A stretch of DNA of 64,000 bases, taken from Fodinibacter sp963800505. Lineage in GTDB: Bacteria > Actinomycetota > Actinomycetes > Actinomycetales > Dermatophilaceae. Below are positions 32,894 to 40,862 of this stretch, piece after piece. Made by a program: the position numbers and the translations under genes. The notes under the pieces are model-generated. The model saw only the letters and a program-made list of their open reading frames with translations. It was not told the origin of the DNA and did no database searches. Where the stretch lies: contig CAWDBL010000037.1 of assembly GCA_963800505.1 (NCBI GenBank), positions 372,001 to 436,000 on the forward strand. The letters run 5' to 3'. How positions within the stretch are numbered: the stretch's first letter is position 1; the number at the start of each line of letters is the position of its first letter.

Positions 32894-33769
32894 ATGGTGA
32901 GCGACAGCGGAACCCGGCACACGGCATCCACGAGACTGAGCAGCGGCGAACGCCGGCGGCGGGCGGTCACCGGGGCGGGGGCCCGCTCGGCGCCGTGGCC
33001 GCTGCTCGTGCCGGCCCTCGTCGCGGTCGCCTTCCTCGTCGTCCCCCTGGCCGGGCTGCTCGTGCGTGCGCCGTGGGGGAACGCGTGGGAGATCCTGCAC
33101 GGCTCGCAGGTCGGCGAGGCGCTGAGGCTGTCGCTGTGGACGTCGACACTCGCCACGGCGATCTCCGTGGTGGTCGGCGTCCCCCTGGCCTGGGTGCTGG
33201 CGCGCACGGCGGTCCCGGGGCTGCGGGTGGTGCGCGCGCTGGTCACCCTGCCGCTCGTGCTGCCACCGGTGGTGGGCGGTGTGGCGCTGCTGCTGGCGTT
33301 CGGGCGCAACGGTTTCCTCGGCCAGTTCCTCGACCAGTGGTTCGGCATCACGATCCCGTTCAGCCCCGCCGCGGTGGTGATGGCCGAGACGTTCGTGGCG
33401 ATGCCGTTCCTGGTGGTCACCGTCGAGGGGGCGCTGCGCTCGGCGGACCGCGGCTTCGAGGAGGCCGCAGCGACGCTGGGAGCGGGCCGGATGACCGTTT
33501 TCCGGCGCGTGACGCTGCCGCTGGTGGCGCCGTCGCTGGTGGCGGGGGCAGTGCTGTGCTGGGCGCGGGCGCTGGGGGAGTTCGGGGCCACGATCACCTT
33601 CGCCGGCAGCTTTCCGGGGCGCACCCAGACGATGCCGATCGCGGTCTACTACGCGCTAGAGACCGACCCCGAGGCGGCCATCCTGCTCAGCCTGGTGCTG
33701 CTGCTCGTGTCCGTCGTGGTGCTGGTGGCGTTGCGGGACAGGTGGCTTCGTGGGGGGACGGCGCCGTGA
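32894..33769 (+). CDS. modB: molybdate ABC transporter permease
   Basis: A 291-residue inner-membrane permease with about six helices: PWPLLVPALVAVAFLVVPLAGLL, LRLSLWTSTLATAISVVVGVPLA, LPLVLPPVVGGVALLLAFG. The ABC-coupling EAA loop is seen as GFEEAAATLGAGRMTVFRRVTLP, and GEFGATITFAG, MPIAVYYALE are ModB-typical. Its TGA overlaps the GTG of modC. Confidence 0.95.
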   Translation: MVSDSGTRHTASTRLSSGERRRRAVTGAGARSAPWPLLVPALVAVAFLVVPLAGLLVRAPWGNAWEILHGSQVGEALRLSLWTSTLATAISVVVGVPLAWVLARTAVPGLRVVRALVTLPLVLPPVVGGVALLLAFGRNGFLGQFLDQWFGITIPFSPAAVVMAETFVAMPFLVVTVEGALRSADRGFEEAAATLGAGRMTVFRRVTLPLVAPSLVAGAVLCWARALGEFGATITFAGSFPGRTQTMPIAVYYALETDPEAAILLSLVLLLVSVVVLVALRDRWLRGGTAP

Positions 33770-34851
33770 GCGCGATGCCGAGGGGCCTGACCGCCGATGC
33801 CGAGGTGAACCGCGGCGGGTTCACCCTGCGTGCCGCCGTGAGTGCCGCGCCGGGTGAGGTGCTGGCGGTGCTCGGGCCCAACGGCTCGGGCAAGTCGACC
33901 CTGCTGTCGGCGATCGCGGGGCTCATGCCGCTCTCGGCGGGGCGCATCTCGCTCGACGGGGTGACCCTCGACGATGCCGGCACCGGCGCCTTCGTCGAGG
34001 CGGCGCACCGCCCGGTCGGAGTCGTCTTCCAGGACTACCGGCTCTTCCCCCACCTCAGCGTGCTCGACAACGTGGCCTTCTCGCCGCGGGTGCGCGGGCT
34101 CGGCCGCGCGGCCTCGCGTGCCCTCGCGGCGGGGTGGCTCGACCGGCTCGGCCTGTCCGACCTCGCCCGGCGGCGTCCGGCGGACCTGTCCGGCGGGCAG
34201 GCCCAGCGGGTCGCGCTGGGGCGCGCCCTCGCGGGTGAACCGACGCTGCTGCTGCTCGACGAGCCGCTGTCGGCCCTCGACGCCCGCACCCGGCTCGACG
34301 TGCAGGGCGAGCTCAAGCGGCACCTCGCCGACTTCGCCGGGCCCTGCCTGCTCGTCACGCACGACCCGTTGGAGGCGCTCGTGCTCGCCGACCGCCTGCT
34401 GGTGCTCGAGCACGGCCGAGTCGTGCAGGAGGGCACGCCGGCCGAGGTCGCCCGACGCCCGGCCACCGACTACGTCGCGCGGCTGGTCGGCCTCAACCTG
34501 TATGCCGGCACCGCCGACGGACCGCACGTGGCGTTGGCGAGGGGTGGCTCGTTCGTCGTGCCGGACCACCACGAGCGCGGTGAGGTGCTCGTGGCGCTGC
34601 GCCCGTCGGCCGTGGTGGTCAGCACCGCTCCGCCCGACGTGTCCAGCGTGCGCAACACCTGGCCCGCGACGATCAGCGGGATGACCCTGCTCACCGACCG
34701 GGTGCGGCTCGACCTCGTGGGCGAGCCGTCGGCGCTGGTCGACGTCACCCCGGCGGCCGTCGCCGAGCTCGGGCTCGACACCGGCCAGCAGGTGTGGCTG
34801 TCGGCCAAGGCCACCGAGCTCGAGGTGTACGGCCACACCCAGGTGGGCTGA
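33766..34851 (+). CDS. modC: molybdate ABC transporter ATP-binding protein with TOBE domain
   Basis: A 361-residue ATPase. Walker A LGPNGSGKSTLLS near residue 39, Q-loop VVFQDYRLFPHLSV, signature LSGGQAQRVALGRAL, Walker B LLLLDEPLSALD and H-loop LLVTHDPLEAL are all intact. The C-terminal ~90 residues (TWPATISGMTLLTDRVRLDLVGEPSALVDV) are a TOBE oxyanion-binding domain. It energises molybdate import with ModAB. GTG start within the modB stop. Confidence 0.95.
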   Translation: MSAMPRGLTADAEVNRGGFTLRAAVSAAPGEVLAVLGPNGSGKSTLLSAIAGLMPLSAGRISLDGVTLDDAGTGAFVEAAHRPVGVVFQDYRLFPHLSVLDNVAFSPRVRGLGRAASRALAAGWLDRLGLSDLARRRPADLSGGQAQRVALGRALAGEPTLLLLDEPLSALDARTRLDVQGELKRHLADFAGPCLLVTHDPLEALVLADRLLVLEHGRVVQEGTPAEVARRPATDYVARLVGLNLYAGTADGPHVALARGGSFVVPDHHERGEVLVALRPSAVVVSTAPPDVSSVRNTWPATISGMTLLTDRVRLDLVGEPSALVDVTPAAVAELGLDTGQQVWLSAKATELEVYGHTQVG

Positions 34852-34936
34852 ACGGATGGCGGCCCGGCCCCGTAGGTGAGGCATCGGGAGCCGTCGCGCG
34901 ACGTGGTGGCTCAGCATGCTGGACGAGAGGAACACC

Positions 34937-35431
34937 ATGCGCAGGACGCGAACGAACCGTCGGATCGCCATGACCGCCGCCGTGGCGGTGGGGCTGCTGG
35001 CCCTGAGCGCGAGCCCGGCCCTCGCCGACGGACACTCCATCGTGCGGGCCGACCTGGTGGGCAGCCTGCCGGCACCGGCGAGCCCGGCCATCGCGGGCGT
35101 CAACCCGGGTGCCGCTCCCTGGGTCAACGGGCCGAGCAGCGTGCGGGTGCGCGAGGACGGGCGGATCAAGGTCAGCATCACCGGCCTGGTCATCCCGCCA
35201 CCGCGAGGGACCGGAGTCAACCCGATCGCCGCGGTGGTCGCCACCCTGGTGTGTGACGGCGCCGTGCGCGCGTCCACCGACCCGTTCCCGCTCAGCGCCG
35301 CCGGGAACGGCTCCGCGTCCACGATGATCGCGGGCACCCGGCACTGCGACGACGCCGCCGTGCTGATCCAGCCCGCGGCGAACCGGGCCATCTACATCGC
35401 CTCGAGCCAGGGCGACCACGACGACGACTGA
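34937..35431 (+). CDS. small secreted protein of unknown function
   Basis: A 164-residue exported protein with a signal peptide (MRRTRTNRRIAMTAAVAVGL, cleavage after ASPALA) and a mature part with two Cys (TLVCDGAV, GTRHCDDA) that could form a disulphide, and an acidic C-terminus (GDHDDD). GAGAGGA precedes the ATG at 34937. No family recognised; the fold looks beta-rich. It follows modC by 85 bases and ends before a GC-rich hairpin. Confidence 0.72.
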   Translation: MRRTRTNRRIAMTAAVAVGLLALSASPALADGHSIVRADLVGSLPAPASPAIAGVNPGAAPWVNGPSSVRVREDGRIKVSITGLVIPPPRGTGVNPIAAVVATLVCDGAVRASTDPFPLSAAGNGSASTMIAGTRHCDDAAVLIQPAANRAIYIASSQGDHDDD

Positions 35432-35493
35432 CCGCGCGGACCGGGTTGCACCGCAACGACATCCACGGCGTCGCTGATCACAGGTTCCTACTG

Positions 35494-35521
35494 CCCGGGC
35501 GCGGCCTGCACCGCGCCCGGG
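35494..35521. terminator. 11-bp GC hairpin
   Basis: CCCGGGCGCGG (35494-35504) pairs with CCGCGCCCGGG (35511-35521) around CCTGCA; no T-run. Likely terminator of the secreted-protein gene. Confidence 0.65.
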
Positions 35522-35643
35522 CGGCCGGGGCTTGTACAGGACCCACCGCTGCACGGTGCTACCGCCCAAACCGCATCCTCGGGCACACGACCTCGAGGTC
35601 ACGGTGTCGGGCCCGGTGGGGTCGCGCCGGATAGGGTCGCGAC

Positions 35644-36090
35644 GTGGCAAGCCGTGGGCAGCAGATCCGGGTCAAGGCCATGCTCATCGCCCCGGACTCC
35701 GAGGGCAGGGCGCACGCGGTCAGTGTCTGCCCGCCCACCCCGGAGAACCCCCTCGGCTACCACCGACTCATCGGCGGCAGCCTCGAGACGGGTGAGACCC
35801 ACCGCGAGGCCGTCATCCGTGAGGTGCGCGAGGAGCTCGGCGCCGGCATCCGCGACCTCACGTACCTCGACGTCGTCGAGAGCATCTTCTCGGTCCACGG
35901 CCACGCGGGGCACGAGATCGTCTTCGTCTACACCGGCCGGCTCGACCCGGAGCCGCCTCGTGAGGGCGCTGCGCTCACCGAGTCCGACGGCACCGTCCTG
36001 CCGCTGGTCTGGCGGCCACTGGATGACGCCGACGAGCCGCTGCCGCTGTACCCCGAAGCCGCGGCCGCACTGACCGGGCGACTCTCCTGA
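35644..36090 (+). CDS. Nudix hydrolase
   Basis: A 148-residue nucleotide-diphosphate hydrolase. The Nudix box is complete: GGSLETGETHREAVIREVRE continuing ELGA (G-x5-E-x7-R-E-U-x-E-E-x-G-U). The flanking VKAMLIAPDS and EIVFVYTGRL strands fit. Substrate unknown. A GGATAGGGT box ends seven bases before GTG 35644, so the transcript is probably leaderless. Converges with the glycosidase gene. Confidence 0.93.
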   Translation: MASRGQQIRVKAMLIAPDSEGRAHAVSVCPPTPENPLGYHRLIGGSLETGETHREAVIREVREELGAGIRDLTYLDVVESIFSVHGHAGHEIVFVYTGRLDPEPPREGAALTESDGTVLPLVWRPLDDADEPLPLYPEAAAALTGRLS

Positions 36091-36166
36091 GGGCTTCGGT
36101 GCAGGGGTGCCGAGGCCGCGACGAGCCACGCGGACGGCACGCTCACCGAGCGGCGAAGGCACCTCG

Positions 36167-38068
36167 TCAGGCGGCGGTGCCGCCCGTGCGGCCGGCCTCG
36201 TAACGGGCCCAGCTGCGGGCCACCGCCACGAGGTCGGCGTGCGTCAGCGGTTCGCCCGAGGTGTCGATGCCCTCGACGTAGTACAGCGCCGGCACGCCGA
36301 GCAGGCCCTGGGCCGCGGTGTAGGCGTGCCACTGCTCGCGGCTCGGCATCGGCCACTGGTCGGTGTCGATCAGGTGCCCGGGCAGGGCGGCACGAGCCAC
36401 GGCGGCCCGGAAGCGCAGCTGCTCGACGACATCGACGCGGGAGCCGTCCGGCGCCCGCTCGAGCACGTCGTTGAGCCGCACCATGTCGCACACGTCGGCG
36501 AAGCTCGGGTGCGGCGTCTGGGTGACGATGAGCGCGTCGGGCTTGGCGGCCTTCGCCGCCCGGTGCAGCGCACCGAGCAGGGCGTGCACGCCCGCGATGC
36601 CCCACGGGCCTTCCCGCGCCTGCAAGGACTCCCCGGACGGTCCCCGCTGGGTGAAGTCGACCTTGAAGCCGTCGGCGTCGAAGCCGTCCGGCCCGAGCAG
36701 GAGCCGGACGGTCGACTCCAGGCGCGCGGCATACGCGGGGCTGTTCACGTCCACCGATACCGGCCGCCCCGCCGGGTCGGTCACGCACTCGTCGCCGGGT
36801 AGGCCCTCGGGGTCCCACGCCTTCCACCACAGCAGCACCCGCCGCCCGACGCGGTGCTGCGCCGCGATCCAGCCACGCAGGTCCGGCCACTTGGTGTCGT
36901 CGACCGTCGCGGTGCCGTACTGCGCCTGCCACCGGTCGTCGACGACCACCGTGCCCGGGTCGACGCCCGCTGCGGCCAGCGTGGCCAGCAGCTGGTCGTA
37001 GACGTCCTGCCGGGCCAGGTCGGCCGCCCGCGTGACGGTTGCAGCGGCGTCCTCGCCGGTCCGGCGGTCGTGCGTCGCCCCGGCCGCGCGGGCGCACTGC
37101 GCACCCCACCCGCAGAAGATCGGGCGGCTCCACCACGAGAACTGGTCCGGCGCGCGTGCCGACGCCGGAGCCCAGCCACGAGCCTGCAGCGCCTCGCGGT
37201 AGCGCTCGACGGCCTCGGCCGGGGATGCCGCAGGGCGCAACACCACCAGCGGGGAGGTGAACTCGTGCGCCACGGTGGTGTGCCCCTCGTAGTCGAGGCG
37301 CAGCAGGAACCCGCCGTCAAGCGGCTCGTAGGCCGCGGTGGTGAAGGTCAGCCGCTCGACCGGCGCCTCCAGCGACATCCCGAGCCAGGGCCCGGGCGGG
37401 ACGTCGGCCGCGGAGGTGGGCAGGGTGCGGCCCAGCACCCAGCACAGCGGCGGAGGGGAGAACACGGCGTTGAGCCGTCCGGGGCTGGCGTCGCCGACGA
37501 CGCCGAGCGTGGAGGGGATGCCGGCCGGCCGGACCACCTGCACCGGCTCGGTCGGGGTGGGGCTGAAGTAGGCCGCGAAGCGGGACGCGGAGCGGAAGGT
37601 GCCGCAGGCGCCCGAGCCGAGCACGGCGCGGCCGCCCAGCAGGGTCAGCTCGGAGAGCAGCGCCGGCGCGGCACCGGGTGGCAGCGCGACGTGCACCGAG
37701 AGCTCGACCCGGTCGCGGCAGCAGGCCAGCCGGACGGTCTTGGAGCCCCAGACGGGGGAGCTCGCGCCGACGCTGACCTCGACCCCGCGTGGATGCCGTC
37801 GCAGCCGCGGCCGCTGTACGTCGTGGCTCTGGTCGCGGCCGTCGGTGCGGTGCGCGTCACCGAGCAGGGCCAGCTCCAGCCAGGGGATGCCGTCGGCGCC
37901 GCTCAGCGCCGCGCTCGCCCGGTCCCCGCTCACCAGCAGCTGGTAGGCGTCGGTGGTGACGAGCACCCCCGCCGGTCCGGTCCGCCAGCTCACCCCCGAC
38001 GACTCGCCTCGCGACGGTGCGCAGGGCGACGCCGTCGGCAAGACCTCACTGCTTCGGCGCAAGCCCAT
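36167..38068 (-). CDS. GH36/GH31-like alpha-galactosidase-type glycoside hydrolase
   Basis: A 633-residue cytosolic-looking glycosidase. The N-terminal half is a beta-sandwich; the TIM barrel carries VDPGTVVVDDRWQAQYGT, RVLLWWKAWDPEGLP, the catalytic-nucleophile strand GFDADGFKVDFTQ (Asp near 469) and a later GHLIDTDQWPMPS likely supplying the acid/base Asp near 565. These match alpha-galactosidase clan D. No signal peptide, so oligosaccharides are presumably imported; no sugar transporter is adjacent. ATG 38068. Confidence 0.85.
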   Translation of the reverse strand: MGLRRSSEVLPTASPCAPSRGESSGVSWRTGPAGVLVTTDAYQLLVSGDRASAALSGADGIPWLELALLGDAHRTDGRDQSHDVQRPRLRRHPRGVEVSVGASSPVWGSKTVRLACCRDRVELSVHVALPPGAAPALLSELTLLGGRAVLGSGACGTFRSASRFAAYFSPTPTEPVQVVRPAGIPSTLGVVGDASPGRLNAVFSPPPLCWVLGRTLPTSAADVPPGPWLGMSLEAPVERLTFTTAAYEPLDGGFLLRLDYEGHTTVAHEFTSPLVVLRPAASPAEAVERYREALQARGWAPASARAPDQFSWWSRPIFCGWGAQCARAAGATHDRRTGEDAAATVTRAADLARQDVYDQLLATLAAAGVDPGTVVVDDRWQAQYGTATVDDTKWPDLRGWIAAQHRVGRRVLLWWKAWDPEGLPGDECVTDPAGRPVSVDVNSPAYAARLESTVRLLLGPDGFDADGFKVDFTQRGPSGESLQAREGPWGIAGVHALLGALHRAAKAAKPDALIVTQTPHPSFADVCDMVRLNDVLERAPDGSRVDVVEQLRFRAAVARAALPGHLIDTDQWPMPSREQWHAYTAAQGLLGVPALYYVEGIDTSGEPLTHADLVAVARSWARYEAGRTGGTAA

Positions 38069-38477
38069 GCCGTGCCCTCCACCGGGCTGGGGCGGCGTGG
38101 TGCCGCCCCACTGAGGACCATGCTGCCGCTGGCCGCCGTCCGTCGTGGCCGAACGCCGGGTCTCTCAGGTCACCTTCAGGGCGCCACGGCGCGGCCTCAG
38201 GGTGACGTCATCGAGCGCGGCTGTGACGTCTGTCACTTTATATCGAAAAGGCTCTCAGAAATGCGCGGGTTCGGCTATTTGGATATCGCCGCCGGTGATG
38301 ACTCCGCGCACGGTGGCACCCCAAGAATTTCCGAAGGTGCACCGGCAAACATTGGTTCTGCCTACCAATGTGTAGGCATTTTGAACCCACGACCAGTTTG
38401 CGATGGCAACACCGCAGGGGACCTTGGGCTCGAGTTCCGGAGGCCGGCAGGCGGCATCCATCATCAGGAGCAAAGCC
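38069..38477. other. upstream region of the multicopper oxidase operon
   Basis: 409 bp without a convincing gene; markedly AT-richer than average from 38235 on. It contains a CRP-like palindrome (38222-38237), followed by TTTATATCG, and an AGGAGC ribosome-binding site at 38467 before the oxidase ATG. Confidence 0.6.
38222..38237. promoter_or_regulatory. CRP/GlxR-like binding site
   Basis: TGTGA-CGTCTG-TCACT matches the TGTGA-N6-TCACA consensus in nine of ten positions. It lies 240 bp before the multicopper oxidase gene. A similar site lies upstream of the peroxidase gene. Confidence 0.6.
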
Positions 38478-40178
38478 ATGACGATAAACCGTCGCGACGC
38501 CTTGAAGCTAGGAGGCATCTCCATCTTCGGCGGAAGTGCCGTGGCGCTCGCCGTCAACCCGCTGGGCCAGGGCGGTGAGGCGTCGGCGCTGTCGATCAGC
38601 CGGCTGTCCGCCGCCAACTTCCCCAAGCTCTACACCACCACGATCACCAAGATCCCGGCCGCCGTACCGCAGATGGTCGACGGAATCGCCCACTACGAGT
38701 TCTCGATGCGGCGCAACGCCCAGGCCCAGGTCCTCCCGGGGCCGCTGAAGACGCCCGTCTTCGGCTACGAGGGCACCTTCCCCGGCCCCCGGATCGAGCT
38801 CAGGCGGGGTACGCCGGCCACGGTCCGGCACCACAACAAGCTTCCGGCTGTCGGGGCCTTGGGCTCACCGGCGCGCACCTCCGTGCACCTGCACGGCTCT
38901 GCCACCTTGCCGGAGTTCGACGGCTACGCCAGTGACATCACGTCACCCGGCGAGTACAAGGACTACCACTACCCGAACTTCCAGGCGGCCCGCACCCTCT
39001 GGTACCACGACCACGGGGTGCACTGGACCGCCCAGCAGGCCTACGGCGGGCTCGCGGGGATGTACGTCCTGCACGACAAGGAGGAGTCGACGCTGCTGCC
39101 GACCGGGGACTTCGACATCCCCCTGGTCATCAACGACGCGATGTTCGCCCGCGACGGCTCGCTGGCGTACAACGACAACACCCACTCGGGCCTGTGGGGT
39201 GACGTCATCCTGGTGAACGGCAAGCCCTGGCCGAAGATGAGGGTGGAGCGCCGCACCTACCGCTTCCGCATCCTGAACTGCTCGATCTCGCGCTCCTACC
39301 GGTGGCGGCTCAGCAACGGGATGCCGCTGCAGGTCGTCGGAACCGATGGTGGGGTGATGCCCCAGGGTGTCGCCGTCACGTCGATGCGTCACGCCGGTGC
39401 AGAGCGCTACGAGATCGTCATCGACTTCTCCAAGGTGCCCCGGAGCACCAAGCGGATCGAGCTGCTCAACGACTCGAACAAGAACAACCGGGACTACGAC
39501 TTCACCAACAAGGTGATGGCCTTCGACCTCATCGACGCGCCGGGCGGCGCCGTGACCAGGACGAGGGCCAACTGGGACACCGGTGCGCCGGAACCGGATC
39601 CGACCTGGAACCGGAACTACGACGGGTTCAAGCTGGTCGACAGCGAGATCATGAGCATCCCGACCACGGGCAACTACACGCGGCGGGAGTTCGCGGTCAA
39701 GCGCAGCGGTGGCATGTGGACCTTCGGTGAGACCACCTGGATCGATGTGGAGGCAAGCGACTTCACGCAGGTGCTTGCTGCGCCGGCGGTCGACGACGTC
39801 GAGATCTGGGACATCAAGAACAGCTCCGGCGGCTGGTTCCACCCGGTCCACATCCACCTCGTCGACTTCCGCATCATCGCTCGCGACGGCGGGTCCAACC
39901 GGGTCGAGCCCTGGGAGCAGGGACCCAAGGACGTCGTGTACGTGGGCGAGGGCGAGACGGTCAGCCTGTTGGTCAAGTTCATCCGAGGCGGCGGCGGTTT
40001 GGCCGCCCCCCACGGCGACCCGAACTTCGTGGGTGGGCGCTACATGGCGCACTGCCACAACCTGCCGCACGAGGACCACGACATGATGGCCCAGTTCCAG
40101 GTCGGCACCATCACCGACATGGCGAACGAGCCGCACCACCCGATCAACGCCGCTCCGCCACAGCCCGAGTCGCTATGA
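38478..40178 (+). CDS. Tat-exported multicopper oxidase (CotA/laccase-like)
   Basis: A 566-residue extracellular oxidase. The N-terminus NRRDALKLGGISIFGGSAVAL is a twin-arginine signal. All four copper-ligand blocks are intact: VHLHGSA (~136), LWYHDHGVHW (~175), WFHPVHIHLVDF (~455) and MAHCHNLPHEDHDM (~525), the last with the type-1 Cys and a Met axial ligand. It couples oxidation of phenols, bilirubin-like compounds or metals such as Mn(II) to reduction of O2; the substrate cannot be decided. ATG 38478 has AGGAGC before it; an in-frame extension upstream is not needed. Its TGA overlaps the signal-peptidase ATG. Confidence 0.94.
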   Translation: MTINRRDALKLGGISIFGGSAVALAVNPLGQGGEASALSISRLSAANFPKLYTTTITKIPAAVPQMVDGIAHYEFSMRRNAQAQVLPGPLKTPVFGYEGTFPGPRIELRRGTPATVRHHNKLPAVGALGSPARTSVHLHGSATLPEFDGYASDITSPGEYKDYHYPNFQAARTLWYHDHGVHWTAQQAYGGLAGMYVLHDKEESTLLPTGDFDIPLVINDAMFARDGSLAYNDNTHSGLWGDVILVNGKPWPKMRVERRTYRFRILNCSISRSYRWRLSNGMPLQVVGTDGGVMPQGVAVTSMRHAGAERYEIVIDFSKVPRSTKRIELLNDSNKNNRDYDFTNKVMAFDLIDAPGGAVTRTRANWDTGAPEPDPTWNRNYDGFKLVDSEIMSIPTTGNYTRREFAVKRSGGMWTFGETTWIDVEASDFTQVLAAPAVDDVEIWDIKNSSGGWFHPVHIHLVDFRIIARDGGSNRVEPWEQGPKDVVYVGEGETVSLLVKFIRGGGGLAAPHGDPNFVGGRYMAHCHNLPHEDHDMMAQFQVGTITDMANEPHHPINAAPPQPESL

Positions 40179-40663
40179 GGACTCGCTCGGCGGCCGTGGC
40201 CGCAGGCGCGGCAGCACTGGTGCTGCTCGTGCTGCGCGTCGGGGTCGTCGAGCCGGTCCGGGTCGACGGCATCAGCATGATGCCCACGCTCGAGCAGGGG
40301 CAGGTCACCTTGGTCAACAAGCTCGACCGCAACCCGTCCCGCGGGGACCTGGTCACGCTCCACTCGCCGGCGGACGGGCAGATGATGCTCAAGCGGGTGG
40401 TCGGCACCGGCGGTGACGTCGTCGCCATCCGGGACGCCGTCCTCTACGTCAACGACGTCGAGGTGAGGGAGCCGTTCGTCGACCGCCAGTCGATCGACGC
40501 CCTCTACTACGGTCCGGTCACCGTCTCACCGGGTGCAGTCCTGGTCATGGGCGACGCGCGGGAGGACTCGATCGACTCCAGGACGTACGGCGAGGTCCCT
40601 CTGGCCGACCTCACCGGCACGGTCCTCGGCGTGCTGTGGCCACCCGGCATCCCAGCCGGATAG
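40175..40663 (+). CDS. small type I signal peptidase (S26)
   Basis: A 162-residue membrane peptidase: one N-terminal helix (AAVAAGAAALVLLVLRVGVV), the serine block GISMMPTLEQGQVTLVNKL (Ser near 34), the lysine block MMLKRVVGTGGD (Lys near 73) and GDAREDSIDSRTYGEVP. It is at the short end for the family. It is coupled by ATGA to the multicopper oxidase and followed by two secreted proteins, so it may be a dedicated processing enzyme for this operon's exports. Confidence 0.93.
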   Translation: MRTRSAAVAAGAAALVLLVLRVGVVEPVRVDGISMMPTLEQGQVTLVNKLDRNPSRGDLVTLHSPADGQMMLKRVVGTGGDVVAIRDAVLYVNDVEVREPFVDRQSIDALYYGPVTVSPGAVLVMGDAREDSIDSRTYGEVPLADLTGTVLGVLWPPGIPAG

Positions 40664-40862
40664 CACCACCACAGAAATAGCTCGCTCCACCGTTCACAGC
40701 ACCACCCGTCACACATCGCTCATATCACCCAAACGGGTGTCAGATTCGGGCCATTCAGCAGCAGGTTCCGGGGTTTTCCCGGACAGCGCTTGCACCGGCT
40801 GGGACCACGAAGCGAAGAACTCAACCATCAATGATCGACCACGTACGCGATTCGAGGCTTCC

